Shown here: positions 32,903 to 41,310 of the stretch, one piece after another
How the letters are laid out: every line of letters starts with the position of its first letter
How positions within the stretch are numbered: the stretch's first letter is position 1
Assembly (NCBI GenBank): GCA_045634325.1
Contig: JAZRAA010000034.1
Coordinates: forward strand, 62,001 to 126,000
DNA: 64,000 bases
Origin: URNF01 sp045634325
GTDB taxonomy: Bacteria; Bacillota; Clostridia; Oscillospirales; Acutalibacteraceae
Direction: 5' to 3'
Translations under genes and position numbers: made by a program
Notes under the pieces: model-generated
Database searches by the model: none
Seen by the model: only the letters and a program-made list of their open reading frames with translations
What the model was told of the DNA's origin: nothing

Positions 32903-33664
32903 TCACACCTTGCAAAGCTTCATCAACAGCGTATGCGGTAACAATTTTGCCAATACGCGATAAATTTTAAATAACAACAAAGGTGTATATCTACCCTTGC
33001 CTTGCAAAGCACGTTTCAGCGCAGTTGCCGCCACTTTGTCGGGATTGGCATACGGCAAAGTATCAAATTGCTTGGAAGAACCGCGCTCGATACCCGCAAC
33101 AGGCAAAAACTCGGTATTCATCGGGCCGGGGCACAGTGCGAGCACGTGAATGCCGTGCGGTTTCAACTCTTCCCGCAAACCTTTGGAGAAACTGAGCACG
33201 TACGCCTTGGTGGAAGCATACACCGTCATACGTGGATTGGGTACAAACGCCGCAATGGAACATACGTTGAGCACTACACCGCCCTTTTGCATATACGGTA
33301 ACACCAAAGCGGTCAATTCGGTCAACGCACGGCAGTTCAAATCCACCATATCCCCTTGCACCTTTGGGGGAAGTTCCTGCACATACCCCATTTTGCCAAA
33401 ACCCGCATTATTGATGAGCAAACGCACCTGCGGTTGCTCAGTTTTGAGCAAGTCGGACAACGAATTAAGGCTCTCTGCGGCGGTCAAGTCCATTGCCAAA
33501 ATCCGCACTTTACAAACGTCGCAGGCGACCGCCAATTCTTCCAACCGCTCACGCCGACGAGCAATCAACCAGATTTCATCAGCAGGCGCACCGTTTGCGG
33601 TGAGCGCTTTAAAAAAAGATTTTCCCAAACCGGCAGAAGCACCGGTCAAAATAGCTACTGTCAT
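32903..33664 (-). CDS. Short-chain dehydrogenase/reductase
   Basis: A 253-residue classical SDR oxidoreductase. It shows the cofactor motif TGASAGLGKS near the N-terminus, NNAGFG in the middle, the catalytic serine in VLNVCSIAAF and the YASTK catalytic Tyr/Lys pair. ARRRERLEEL after the second strand suggests NADPH preference. A hydrophobic C-terminus (KIYRVLAKLLPHTLLMKL) may associate with membrane or lipid substrates, as in DltE/YqjQ-like members. ATG 33664 follows GAGGTGGAAATA; a GTG at 33673 overlaps that site. The MBL gene ends 31 bases upstream, so the pair is probably one transcript. Confidence 0.92.
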   Translation of the reverse strand: MTVAILTGASAGLGKSFFKALTANGAPADEIWLIARRRERLEELAVACDVCKVRILAMDLTAAESLNSLSDLLKTEQPQVRLLINNAGFGKMGYVQELPPKVQGDMVDLNCRALTELTALVLPYMQKGGVVLNVCSIAAFVPNPRMTVYASTKAYVLSFSKGLREELKPHGIHVLALCPGPMNTEFLPVAGIERGSSKQFDTLPYANPDKVAATALKRALQGKGRYTPLLLFKIYRVLAKLLPHTLLMKLCKV

Positions 33665-33695
33665 TATTTCCACCTCTTATTCATCATCTGTCACC

Positions 33696-35300
33696 CTAAC
33701 GCGACCAGCGCCGTGCGAGTGTTTTTATCTGTTCTGTGAAAGCGGCGATATCCTTGTTGGATATACCACGACTGTTTTTTGCGATTTCCAGCAAACCGGT
33801 TGCCGCCGCGACCAACGCTGTATATAACTGTGCGGCACGGTTGTCGGTATGCATCTCTTTCTTGATACGGGTACCGACCGTTTCGTGTTTTTCACCGGTC
33901 AGCAAATCGTAACTGCTGCCCGAAAAGGGCGCCACCGCTTCACAACCGAACCGTTCTTTGAGTATTCCGCACAAGGTTTCACACGCAGCCTCATCGCCGT
34001 GATTGACAAAAACGGTTTCGGGACGTTTGGTGAAAGCAGAAAACCAAGTAAGCAATCCATTTTGGTCAGCGTGACCGCTGGTGCCGTGCAAACTGAGGAT
34101 TTCCGCTTGCACTGCAATATCCTCGCCGAAAATGCGCACGGTTTTCGCACCGTCCTGCAACTTTCTGCCCAGCGAATTTTCCGCTTGATAGCCGACGAAT
34201 AATATGCTATTCTCGGGCTTCCACAAATTGTGTTTCAAGTGATGGCGAATGCGCCCCGCTTCACACATGCCGCTCGCCGAAATAATGACTTTCGGTCGGC
34301 TATCGAAATTGATGGCTTTGGAATCATCACTGCTCACCGAAAGAGTAATGCCGTCAAACCAAATGGGGTTGACACCCGCTTGCAACAAAGCAGTGGTTTC
34401 TTCATCAAAGCAAACAGGGTCGCACTGCAAGAAAATCTGTGTGGATTCCGCCGCCAGCGGACTGTCCACATAAACGGGGAAGTTACCGTATTTCTGCAAC
34501 AAACCTTGTTGTTTGCACGCACGAATAGCAAACAGCAGTTCTTGTGTTCTGCCCACTGCGAAGGAGGGGATAATCACACTGCCGCCACGGTCAAACGTGC
34601 GGGAAATATAGTCCGCCAGTTCCTCCACTGTGCTACGATGTGCACGATTTTCGTGCAAGCGGTTGCCATAGGTGGATTCCAATACCAGAAAATCCGCTTC
34701 CTCTACTGTTTGCGGGTCTTTAATGAGCGGTTGATTGGTGTTACCCACGTCACCGCTGAATGCCACTTTGCGCATTTCATCTCCCTCGGTCAACCACATT
34801 TCAATTGCGGCAGAACCAAGTAAATGTCCGATATCGGTAAAGCGAATTTCGACGTTCTCTGCAATCTGATACCGCTCGCCATATTCGCAACGATGGAACA
34901 AGCGCAACACACCCAATGCGTCGTTCATATCGTACACCGGTTCAACCGGCGCACAGTTATTACGCTGCGCTTTACGATTTTTCCATTCCGCTTCGGATTC
35001 CTGAATATGTGCAGAATCTCGCAACATAATTTCACACAAATCCGCTGTCACGGCAGTGGTATAAATCTTACCCTTAAAGCCGTCCTTATACAACCGCGGC
35101 AACATACCCGAATGGTCCACGTGCGCGTGGGTCAAAAACACCGCTTCTATCGCCGATGCCGCCACCGGCAACGGTACGTTTTCAAACACGTCCCGTCCTT
35201 GCTCCATGCCGCAGTCCACCAAATACTGTGCACCGCCAACCGTCAGTAGCGTACAACTGCCAGTCACCTCATGTGCCGCGCCGATAAACGTCAGTTTCAT
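33696..35300 (-). CDS. Beta-CASP metallo-beta-lactamase fold nuclease-like protein
   Basis: A 534-residue protein of the metallo-beta-lactamase/beta-CASP family, whose members are mostly RNA-processing nucleases. The zinc motif is LTHAHVDHSGMLPR. The later beta-CASP signatures include VLESTYGNRLH, IIPSFAVGRTQELL, ISASGMCEAGRIRHHL and VNHGDEAA. About 55 residues extend past the core as a helical tail. ATG 35300 has GGGAGGTGTG upstream. It has a promoter of its own preceded by a 12-bp triplicated repeat. Whether it acts on RNA, like RNase J or archaeal CPSF homologues, cannot be told from sequence alone. Confidence 0.92.
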   Translation of the reverse strand: MKLTFIGAAHEVTGSCTLLTVGGAQYLVDCGMEQGRDVFENVPLPVAASAIEAVFLTHAHVDHSGMLPRLYKDGFKGKIYTTAVTADLCEIMLRDSAHIQESEAEWKNRKAQRNNCAPVEPVYDMNDALGVLRLFHRCEYGERYQIAENVEIRFTDIGHLLGSAAIEMWLTEGDEMRKVAFSGDVGNTNQPLIKDPQTVEEADFLVLESTYGNRLHENRAHRSTVEELADYISRTFDRGGSVIIPSFAVGRTQELLFAIRACKQQGLLQKYGNFPVYVDSPLAAESTQIFLQCDPVCFDEETTALLQAGVNPIWFDGITLSVSSDDSKAINFDSRPKVIISASGMCEAGRIRHHLKHNLWKPENSILFVGYQAENSLGRKLQDGAKTVRIFGEDIAVQAEILSLHGTSGHADQNGLLTWFSAFTKRPETVFVNHGDEAACETLCGILKERFGCEAVAPFSGSSYDLLTGEKHETVGTRIKKEMHTDNRAAQLYTALVAAATGLLEIAKNSRGISNKDIAAFTEQIKTLARRWSR

Positions 35301-35330
35301 ACACACACCTCCCACTCATTTCATATTTAG

Positions 35331-35359
35331 AGTATACCAAAAAAAGACCGCCGTTGCAA
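35331..35359 (-). promoter_or_regulatory. Promoter of the MBL/SDR transcript
   Basis: On the minus strand TTGCAA, 17 bp, TATACT. Confidence 0.75.
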
Positions 35360-35404
35360 TGCGTTTCAAAAAATATCAATATTTTGCACCGCGAATTAAA
35401 TGTT

Positions 35405-35440
35405 TTGACCCCCTATCTGACCCCCTATTTGACCCCCATA
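35405..35440. repeat. Three tandem 12-bp repeats TTGACCCCCTAT
   Basis: Copies at 35405-35416, 35417-35428 and 35429-35440 share the core TGACCCCC and differ only at their edges. They lie 45-105 bases upstream of the MBL promoter on its non-coding side. Their phasing (one helical turn plus about 1.5 bp) fits a cooperative activator or repressor site, but no factor is known. Confidence 0.7.
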
Positions 35441-35495
35441 AACACCCTTTTTCATCCTATTTTACCCTATTTTTCCCACCAATAAGCACAAAAGC

Positions 35496-35541
35496 AAAAA
35501 TGCCGTAACCCCTTGAAACACAAGGAATTACGGCATTTTTT
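35496..35541 (-). terminator. Terminator behind the tRNA-Arg 3'-end copy
   Basis: A long stem AAAAATGCCGTAA..CCTTG/CAAGG..TTACGGCATTTTT directly follows the duplicated tRNA tail in minus-strand direction. No plus-strand gene ends here. Confidence 0.8.
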
Positions 35542-35544
35542 CTA

Positions 35545-35562
35545 TGGCCCGCCCGGAGGGAC
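35545..35562 (-). repeat. Second copy of the tRNA-Arg 3' end (18 bp incl. CCA)
   Basis: GTCCCTCCGGGCGGGCCA on the minus strand is identical to the last 18 bases of the tRNA-Arg at 35724-35741. The rest of the tRNA is absent. The two copies are direct repeats 179 bp apart, and each is followed by its own terminator. Confidence 0.85.
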
Positions 35563-35682
35563 ACAGCCGCTTTGCGTCTTGCGTCCTTTGCGGCATAGCC
35601 GCAGGACTTCGCGGCTATAAACAGTCCGCCGGACTGTTTCTTTCACGCCGCTCACCCTCTCAGGGTTCGAGTCCCTCCTTAT
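35563..35682. other. GC-rich structured spacer between tRNA-Arg tail copies
   Basis: This 120-base stretch holds nested inverted repeats: AACAGTCCG/CGGACTGTT near 35621-35640, AGCCGC/GCGGCT arms near 35565 and 35610, and outer arms GGAGGGAC 35555-35562 with GTCCCTCC 35672-35679. The right arm belongs to AGGGTTCGAGTCCCTCC, an inverted copy of a tRNA T arm. No coding potential is visible. It may be a folded RNA or a relic of a small mobile element. Confidence 0.6.
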
Positions 35683-35722
35683 AAAAAAAGAGAACACCAC
35701 CTGTCGGTGATGTTCTCTTTTT
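35683..35722 (-). terminator. Terminator of tRNA-Arg
   Basis: AAAAAGAGAACA.CACC/GGTG.TGTTCTCTTTTT hairpin immediately after the tRNA CCA end in minus-strand direction. Confidence 0.85.
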
Positions 35723-35723
35723 C

Positions 35724-35800
35724 TGGCCCGCCCGGAGGGACTCGAACCCCCAGCCTTTAGAATCGGAATCTACTGCGATATCCAATTTCGCCACGGGCGG
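35724..35800 (-). tRNA. tRNA-Arg (anticodon CCG), CCA encoded
   Basis: The minus strand folds into a cloverleaf: acceptor CCGCCCG/CGGGCGG, D arm GCGA/TCGC, anticodon loop TTCCGAT giving CCG for codon CGG, T arm GGGGG-TTCGAGT-CCCTC, discriminator G and an encoded CCA. The outer pair of the anticodon stem is a G-A mismatch. A promoter precedes and a terminator follows. Confidence 0.93.
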
Positions 35801-35818
35801 ATGTTGATAACGCCATTT

Positions 35819-35847
35819 ATTCTACACCATCAACCCATATTTTGCAA
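35819..35847 (-). promoter_or_regulatory. Promoter of tRNA-Arg
   Basis: On the minus strand TTGCAA, 17 bp, TAGAAT, ending 18 bases before the tRNA. Confidence 0.7.
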
Positions 35848-35906
35848 GCCTTTCTTTTCGACAACCTGTTTTTTTGCAATCTTGCGAATTTTTTTGTGAT
35901 TTGCTA

Positions 35907-35935
35907 TGGAAATTTTCGGTAATATGCTTTATACT
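35907..35935 (+). promoter_or_regulatory. Candidate promoter of the alpha-galactosidase gene
   Basis: TATACT at 35930-35935 with a weak -35 box TGGAAA at 17 bp. Confidence 0.45.
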
Positions 35936-35967
35936 GTTAAATAGGTACTAACAAAAGGAGTGTGGTT

Positions 35968-38148
35968 ATGTCTATTCAATACAATGCAGAGAAACAATTA
36001 TTTACTCTCTCCACCAAAAACACCACCATGTCGTTCAGCGTAATCGACCATGGATACCTGTTCAGTCAATATTACGGTAAAAAAATCCGTGAAACCGATT
36101 TGATGCGGTTATGGCAACCTGCGACTTCGGGTTTCACCCCGTTGTATGACGGTGCTCCGGATTACCGCTTCGCGCTTGATGCCATCCCCACCGAATATCC
36201 GTCCTACGGCGGCGGCGACTACCGTTCTCCCGCCATTGGCGTGGAATTCGAAAACGGTAGCCGTCTTTTAGATTTGGTGTACCAATCCCACACCATCACC
36301 GACGGCAACGTCGAACCCGAAGGTTTGCCCGGCCTGTCGGATGCTGACCAGACATTAGAGGTCACCGTTGTGGATAAATTCACCGGTCTTACTGCCGTGT
36401 TGCGTTATGTTGTGTTCGAGGACATTGACATCATCGTGCGCAACTCTCGCATCATCAACAACACCGACGCACCCGTGTATATCACACGTGCGCTCAGTGC
36501 CAACCTCGACTTGAACGAGGGTAAATACGATATGATTTCGTTGTACGGCGGTCACGCATCTGAACGCCAAATCTGCCGCGAACCGTTACGTCACGGCTCG
36601 CAGTCGGTGGGCAGCCGCCGTGGCACCTCCAGCCACTTCCACAACCCCTTTATTGCACTTGCCGCACCGAACGCCACCGAAAACAGTGGCGAAGTGTACG
36701 GCGTGTCGTTGGTATACAGCGGTAATTTCATTGCAAGTGCCGATGTGGATACCTGCAACAACATCCGTGTGCAAATCGGTATTAACCCCAATGATTTCCG
36801 TTGGAAATTGGAAAAAGGCGAAACCTTCACCACTCCCGAAGCGGTGCTGACCTATTCGGATGCAGGTTTGAACGGCATGTCCCAAAACTTCCACAACGCC
36901 ATTAAATATCATTTGGGCCACACCAAATTCCGCAACAAAGCACGTCCCATCGTTATCAATAACTGGGAAGCTACCTATTTCGATTTCAACGAAGAAAAAC
37001 TGCTCGCCCTCATCGAAAGTTGCAGAGGACTGGGTATTGATACCTTCGTTTTGGACGATGGCTGGTTCGGCCATCGTGATGACGACACCACCTCGCTGGG
37101 CGACTGGTTCATTGACAAGAAAAAACTGCCCAACGGTTTTACCCCGCTCATCGAAAAATGCGAAGAGCTGGGCATGACTTTCGGCTTGTGGTTTGAACCG
37201 GAAATGATTTCCGAAGAAAGCGAATTGTATAAAGCACATCCCGACTGGTGCATGCGTCTGGAAGGCAGACCGTATTGCCGCGGCAGAAACCAGTTGGTGC
37301 TGGACCTGTCCCGTGACGATGTGCGTGACTATTTGGAAGAAACCATCAGCGAAATTCTTGCCAACTACCGCATTTCCTACGTCAAATGGGATATGAACCG
37401 CAATTTGACCGATGCGTATTCCTCTCTGTTGCCCGCCGACAGACAACCGGAGATTTTCCACCGCTATGTGTTAAACCTCTACAAACTGCTCGGCAACCTG
37501 ACCGAACGCTTCCCCGATGTGTTGTTTGAGGGCTGTTCGGGCGGAGGCGGTCGATTTGACATGGGTATGCTGTACTATGACCCGCAAATCTGGACCAGTG
37601 ACAACACCGACGCCATTGAACGACTGAAAATCCAGTACGGCACCTCTCTGGTGTATCCGCCGCAGGCGATGTCTGCGCACGTGTCTGCCTGCCCGAACCA
37701 TCAGGTGTGGCGTGCTACCCCGTTCTCTACTCGTGCTTCAGTCGCTATGAGCGCTACTTTCGGTTATGAACTCAATCCGCTGTCCTTGTCCGAAGCAGAG
37801 CGTGCAGAAATTGCCTCGCAAACGGCTTGGTATCACCAAGTCCAGCCGCTCATTATGGACGGTGATTTCTACCGTATCGAAAGCCCGTTTGAAGAAAACA
37901 GCTGTTGCTGGATGACGGTGAGCAAAGATAAATCCTCTGCGATTGTCACTTACGTACAAAAGCTGTACTTCATCTACTGGCACCGCCACATCAAATTGGT
38001 CGGTCTCGACCCGCAAGCCACCTATCGTGTCACGCTGGAAAACAACGTGATTGGTGAATGCGGCGGCGACGAATTGATGTATGCCGGTCTCGCCGTTCCG
38101 AATTGCTTCGACTTCGGTGTGAAAGTATTTACGCTGGAAAAAATCTGA
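35968..38148 (+). CDS. Alpha-galactosidase, GH36
   Basis: This enzyme releases terminal alpha-galactose from raffinose-type sugars and galactomannan side chains. The 726-residue protein has the GH36 layout: an N-terminal beta-supersandwich (about 1-330), a TIM barrel (about 335-640) and a C-terminal beta domain. The nucleophile aspartate lies in YVKWDMNR and the acid/base aspartate in WTSDNTDAIERL; VLDDGWFGHRDDD and CSGGGGRFDMGM are family hallmarks. There is no signal peptide, so it is cytosolic and acts on imported oligosaccharides. ATG 35968 follows AAAGGAG by seven bases. It is a single-gene unit. Confidence 0.96.
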   Translation: MSIQYNAEKQLFTLSTKNTTMSFSVIDHGYLFSQYYGKKIRETDLMRLWQPATSGFTPLYDGAPDYRFALDAIPTEYPSYGGGDYRSPAIGVEFENGSRLLDLVYQSHTITDGNVEPEGLPGLSDADQTLEVTVVDKFTGLTAVLRYVVFEDIDIIVRNSRIINNTDAPVYITRALSANLDLNEGKYDMISLYGGHASERQICREPLRHGSQSVGSRRGTSSHFHNPFIALAAPNATENSGEVYGVSLVYSGNFIASADVDTCNNIRVQIGINPNDFRWKLEKGETFTTPEAVLTYSDAGLNGMSQNFHNAIKYHLGHTKFRNKARPIVINNWEATYFDFNEEKLLALIESCRGLGIDTFVLDDGWFGHRDDDTTSLGDWFIDKKKLPNGFTPLIEKCEELGMTFGLWFEPEMISEESELYKAHPDWCMRLEGRPYCRGRNQLVLDLSRDDVRDYLEETISEILANYRISYVKWDMNRNLTDAYSSLLPADRQPEIFHRYVLNLYKLLGNLTERFPDVLFEGCSGGGGRFDMGMLYYDPQIWTSDNTDAIERLKIQYGTSLVYPPQAMSAHVSACPNHQVWRATPFSTRASVAMSATFGYELNPLSLSEAERAEIASQTAWYHQVQPLIMDGDFYRIESPFEENSCCWMTVSKDKSSAIVTYVQKLYFIYWHRHIKLVGLDPQATYRVTLENNVIGECGGDELMYAGLAVPNCFDFGVKVFTLEKI

Positions 38149-38201
38149 TAAAAACGTACGCTTTTCCGTGCAGGGAAAGCGGGCGTGTTGGGAAAATACA
38201 G

Positions 38202-38233
38202 TTGACTATACGAAGATTTCAGTATACTATAAT
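38202..38233 (+). promoter_or_regulatory. Promoter of coaX
   Basis: TTGACT at 38202-38207 with overlapping -10 candidates TATACT (38223-38228) and TATAAT (38228-38233). Both spacings (15 and 20 bp) are off-optimum, so the exact start is uncertain. Confidence 0.55.
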
Positions 38234-38257
38234 GGTGAATTTTTAGGAGGTGGTCGT

Positions 38258-39022
38258 ATGTTACTGGCTATCGATATGGGCAACACCAATATCACGGTGG
38301 GTGTGTTTGACGGTAAAACCTTGCTGCTCGAATCCCGCCTTTCCACTGAACGCAACAAAATGGGTGACCAATATGCCATTGACCTTTGTAACATCTTTTC
38401 CCTCTATCATATAGACCGCACCGCTTTTGACGGCGCGATTATTTCGTCGGTTGTGCCGCCGCTGGACCACGCCATGCGCAAAGCAGTGGAGCAAGCCATC
38501 GGTATCCGTCCGTTACAGGTGGGGCCCGGCACCAAAACCGGTATCAATATTCGTATTGACAACCCCGCACAATTGGGCGCCGATTTGTTGGTGGGCGCAG
38601 TAGCGGCAGCGGAGAAATATTCCACCCCCTGCATCATCTGGGACTTGGGTACTGCCACCACCGTTTCTGCGCTGGACAAAGACGGCGCATTCCGTGGTGG
38701 TGCCATTTTGGCAGGTATTTTTACCTCAATTGACTCATTGAGCAACAGCACCTCGTTATTGCCGCGTATCCGTTTAGAAGCGCCTCCGCGTGCTATCGGT
38801 AAAAACACCGTGGAATGTATGCAATCGGGTGTCGTATTCGGTACGGCAGCTTTAATCGACGGCATGTGCGACCGTTTCATGGCGGAATTGGGCGAAGATG
38901 CCCACATCATTGCAACCGGCGGCTTAGCACGTGAAGTCGTACCGCATTGCCGACACGCCATTCAATATGACGAACACCTTTTAATGGAAGGTTTACGCCT
39001 GATATACGAAAAAAACCGATAA
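38258..39022 (+). CDS. coaX: Type III pantothenate kinase
   Basis: CoaX phosphorylates pantothenate, the first step of coenzyme A synthesis. The 254-residue protein has the length and motifs of the type III family: LLAIDMGNTNITVGVFDG (phosphate 1), VGPGTKTGINIRIDNP with GADLLVGAVAA, and WDLGTATTVSALD followed by FRGGAILAGI. ATG 38258 follows AGGAGGTGGTCGT. A putative vitamin-uptake S component starts 111 bases downstream on the same strand, which fits a pantothenate salvage unit. Confidence 0.96.
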   Translation: MLLAIDMGNTNITVGVFDGKTLLLESRLSTERNKMGDQYAIDLCNIFSLYHIDRTAFDGAIISSVVPPLDHAMRKAVEQAIGIRPLQVGPGTKTGINIRIDNPAQLGADLLVGAVAAAEKYSTPCIIWDLGTATTVSALDKDGAFRGGAILAGIFTSIDSLSNSTSLLPRIRLEAPPRAIGKNTVECMQSGVVFGTAALIDGMCDRFMAELGEDAHIIATGGLAREVVPHCRHAIQYDEHLLMEGLRLIYEKNR

Positions 39023-39133
39023 GTCGCAACCGCTTGTGCGGAGCAGTCGCAAGGCGTTCCAGCCAAAAGTCGCTTGCTTCTTATATATTACAAAACGCTG
39101 TATCTTTTATGAACAGCAGTGGAGGTTACACGC

Positions 39134-39760
39134 ATGAGAAATCAAAAAATCCTACGCATGGTACAACTCGCCCTGCTCACTGCACTGGTTGTGGTGTTGC
39201 AACTGACAGGCACCTTTATCAAAATCGGTCCGCTGCCGCTTTCGTTGGTGTTGGTCCCGATTGTCATAGGTGCGTTTCTGCTCGGCCCCAAAGCAGGTGC
39301 ATTTTTGGGTGGCGTGTTCGGTGTCATCACTATGGTGGCCGGCATCAGCGGTACCGATGTTTTTTCGTTCTTGCTGTGGAGCGGCAATCCCGTTTGTTTT
39401 GTGCTTATCTGCCTGTTAAAAGCTACTTTGGCAGGTTTTGGCGCGGGTTTGATTTACAAAGGGTTAAACAAACTCTTTAGCGGAAAATATCTCACCCTGA
39501 CCACCGTACTCGCCGCAGTTTGCGCCCCTATTATTAACACCGGTATTTTTGTGTTGGGTATGCTTACCTGCTATTTTGGTACCATGTCCGAACTGCCATC
39601 TATGTTCCCCGATGCCTTTGGCGGTTTTGGCAGTGCGTTTGGCGTGGTGTTTATCGGTCTGGCGGGCGTGAATTTCATTGGTGAATTCGCCGTCAACCTC
39701 ATTCTTTCCCCCGCTGTGGTGCGGGTGGTGGACATTCTGTCGAAAAAAATTGCTCGTTAA
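39134..39760 (+). CDS. ECF transporter S component (putative pantothenate)
   Basis: A 208-residue membrane protein with about six helices. It has the ECF S-component N-terminus (RMVQLALLTALVVVLQLTG), in which an alanine-rich first helix docks to EcfT, and an acidic, Gly-rich loop between later helices. S components bind a vitamin and share the common EcfA/A'/T module, which is not in this window. Position next to coaX suggests pantothenate as substrate; this is inference. ATG 39134 has GGAGGTTACACGC. Its stop codon directly abuts that of the convergent M14 peptidase gene, with no terminator between. Confidence 0.88.
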   Translation: MRNQKILRMVQLALLTALVVVLQLTGTFIKIGPLPLSLVLVPIVIGAFLLGPKAGAFLGGVFGVITMVAGISGTDVFSFLLWSGNPVCFVLICLLKATLAGFGAGLIYKGLNKLFSGKYLTLTTVLAAVCAPIINTGIFVLGMLTCYFGTMSELPSMFPDAFGGFGSAFGVVFIGLAGVNFIGEFAVNLILSPAVVRVVDILSKKIAR

Positions 39761-40663
39761 TTATAACATCGCATCTAAAAGCAGCATTTCCCTTGCCTTT
39801 TCGTATATGTCATAAAAATCCGTGAGCGGTAACGGATTTTTCCCGCGCCCAAACTCAATGGTGAAACCGGGGCGTCCGAACTGCTCAATAAACCAGTCTT
39901 TAAAGCCCCCGAAAGCGGCACTGCCGGCGGGGGCTGCTACTGTATATCCCGAAGCGGATGCCATAATCTGTGCCATCATGCGGGATGTAGACGGTGTTTT
40001 TTCGCCATATTGCCAATAGATTTCCTCCCCTTGCGTATGCAGGGCGGTCACATGACGAAAAGAAATGCGACGACAAAGTGCGCATAGCAATTGCGTTTCG
40101 GGTTCACTTTCGGGTTTTGCACCTCGATACCGTCGTGGCGCAGGTGTTTGAGGCATATCCGCACAAACCGTGTCAAACCCCGCATCGAAGTTGTGGTTGA
40201 TATCCACACCGCGCGCGTTTGCTTGCCACAAACCGGCGATGTCCCCGCCGTTTTCTGCTACGAATTTTGCATATTTTCCGGCGGCTTTACTGCCGGAAAG
40301 GGCAATTTCTACGCCATCGGGATTGACTTGCGGAATAAACAGTAATGTTCGTCCCGACAACGCACGCCGCACGTCTACGCCCACCATCGATAACCCATTC
40401 TCCAAACAAAAGCACAATTCTTCGCAGAAACGCAACAACAGTAGTGTCGTTATCCATTCCTGTCCGTGAAACGAAGCGGCAAATAACACCCTGCCGTTTT
40501 GCCTTTTACCCGGACAATACAACATCAAGCCGTCAATGTCCCGCCCACACAGGCTGCGCCCAAGCGGTATACCACATAAAAACGAATACCGTGCCATCAA
40601 CTGATGACACATGCGGCACACCGCTTTTGCCGTGGCAAGTTCGGGCTTAATCAGCTCATTCAT
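39761..40663 (-). CDS. M14 family zinc carboxypeptidase
   Basis: A 300-residue metallopeptidase of the carboxypeptidase A clan. Zinc ligands are seen in ASFHGQEW (His and Glu) and in the later TALHTQG (His); the catalytic glutamate is in FTIEFGRG. IPQVNPDGVEIA and GVDINHNFD support the assignment. It resembles gamma-D-glutamyl-L-diamino-acid peptidases that act on peptidoglycan fragments. There is no signal peptide, so it probably works on recycled muropeptides in the cytosol. ATG 40663 is preferred over GTG 40672, which overlaps the GAGGGG ribosome binding site. It is divergent from the Nudix gene. Confidence 0.9.
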   Translation of the reverse strand: MNELIKPELATAKAVCRMCHQLMARYSFLCGIPLGRSLCGRDIDGLMLYCPGKRQNGRVLFAASFHGQEWITTLLLLRFCEELCFCLENGLSMVGVDVRRALSGRTLLFIPQVNPDGVEIALSGSKAAGKYAKFVAENGGDIAGLWQANARGVDINHNFDAGFDTVCADMPQTPAPRRYRGAKPESEPETQLLCALCRRISFRHVTALHTQGEEIYWQYGEKTPSTSRMMAQIMASASGYTVAAPAGSAAFGGFKDWFIEQFGRPGFTIEFGRGKNPLPLTDFYDIYEKAREMLLLDAML

Positions 40664-40716
40664 ACTGCTCACCCCTCGTCATACACTATATGTGTCGCAA
40701 GGAAAGGAAATGTCAT

Positions 40717-41262
40717 ATGAAACTAACCGAAAAAACCATATCCGCTTCGTATATTTTTAAGGGGCGCATCATCAATCTGCGTGTGGATAAAGCAGAGTTA
40801 CCAAACGGCAACATTGCCGATCGTGAAGTGGTTGAGCATCCCGGAGGTGTGTGCGTCGCCGCATTGACGGAGGACGATTGCCTTTTGTTTGTGCGGCAAT
40901 TTCGGTATCCGTACGGCGAGGAATTGTTAGAACTGCCTGCGGGAAAACGTGACCCGGGCGAAGAACCGCTTGCCACCGGTAAGCGGGAGCTGAAAGAGGA
41001 AACCGGTTGCACCGCCAAACATTTCCGTTCGCTAGGGCGGGTGTATCCTACCCCCGGATATATAGACGAGGTGATTTATCTGTACCTCGCTACCGATTTA
41101 ACCCAAGGAAAAACCAATCCCGATGAAGATGAATTTTTGGAAAGCGAGAAAATCCCGCTGACCGATGCGGTGCGCATGGTGATGGAAGATACTTTCACCG
41201 ATGCCAAAACCCAAATTGCTGTGTTGAAAATATGGCAACTGCGTCAAAACGGCGAAATTTAG
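40717..41262 (+). CDS. Nudix hydrolase, ADP-ribose pyrophosphatase type
   Basis: A 181-residue Nudix enzyme. The Nudix box reads GKRDPGEEPLATGKREL followed by KEETG, an exact match to the consensus with its metal-binding glutamates. The upstream VRQFRYPYGEELLELPAG is typical of ADP-ribose or nucleoside-diphosphate-sugar pyrophosphatases. ATG 40717 follows AAAGGAAATGTCAT. The family cleaves ADP-ribose to AMP and ribose 5-phosphate, though the actual substrate here is not proven. It ends in a strong terminator shared with glgP. Confidence 0.93.
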   Translation: MKLTEKTISASYIFKGRIINLRVDKAELPNGNIADREVVEHPGGVCVAALTEDDCLLFVRQFRYPYGEELLELPAGKRDPGEEPLATGKRELKEETGCTAKHFRSLGRVYPTPGYIDEVIYLYLATDLTQGKTNPDEDEFLESEKIPLTDAVRMVMEDTFTDAKTQIAVLKIWQLRQNGEI

Positions 41263-41265
41263 TAT

Positions 41266-41305
41266 AAAAAAGCCCCCTATGTGCAACATAGGGGGCTTTT
41301 TATAA
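41266..41305. terminator. Shared terminator of the Nudix gene and glgP
   Basis: AAAAAGCCCCCTATGT/ACATAGGGGGCTTTTT perfect stem with a 3-base loop between convergent genes. Confidence 0.92.
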
Positions 41306-41310
41306 CCATT

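Noticed and set aside
35545..35800. Complete integrated element or prophage at tRNA-Arg
   Set aside because: The repeats enclose under 200 bases and no integrase or other mobility gene is nearby, so only a scar or mini-element is possible.
39023..39133. Separate promoter for the ECF S component
   Set aside because: No -35/-10 pair with acceptable spacing is visible; co-transcription with coaX is simpler.
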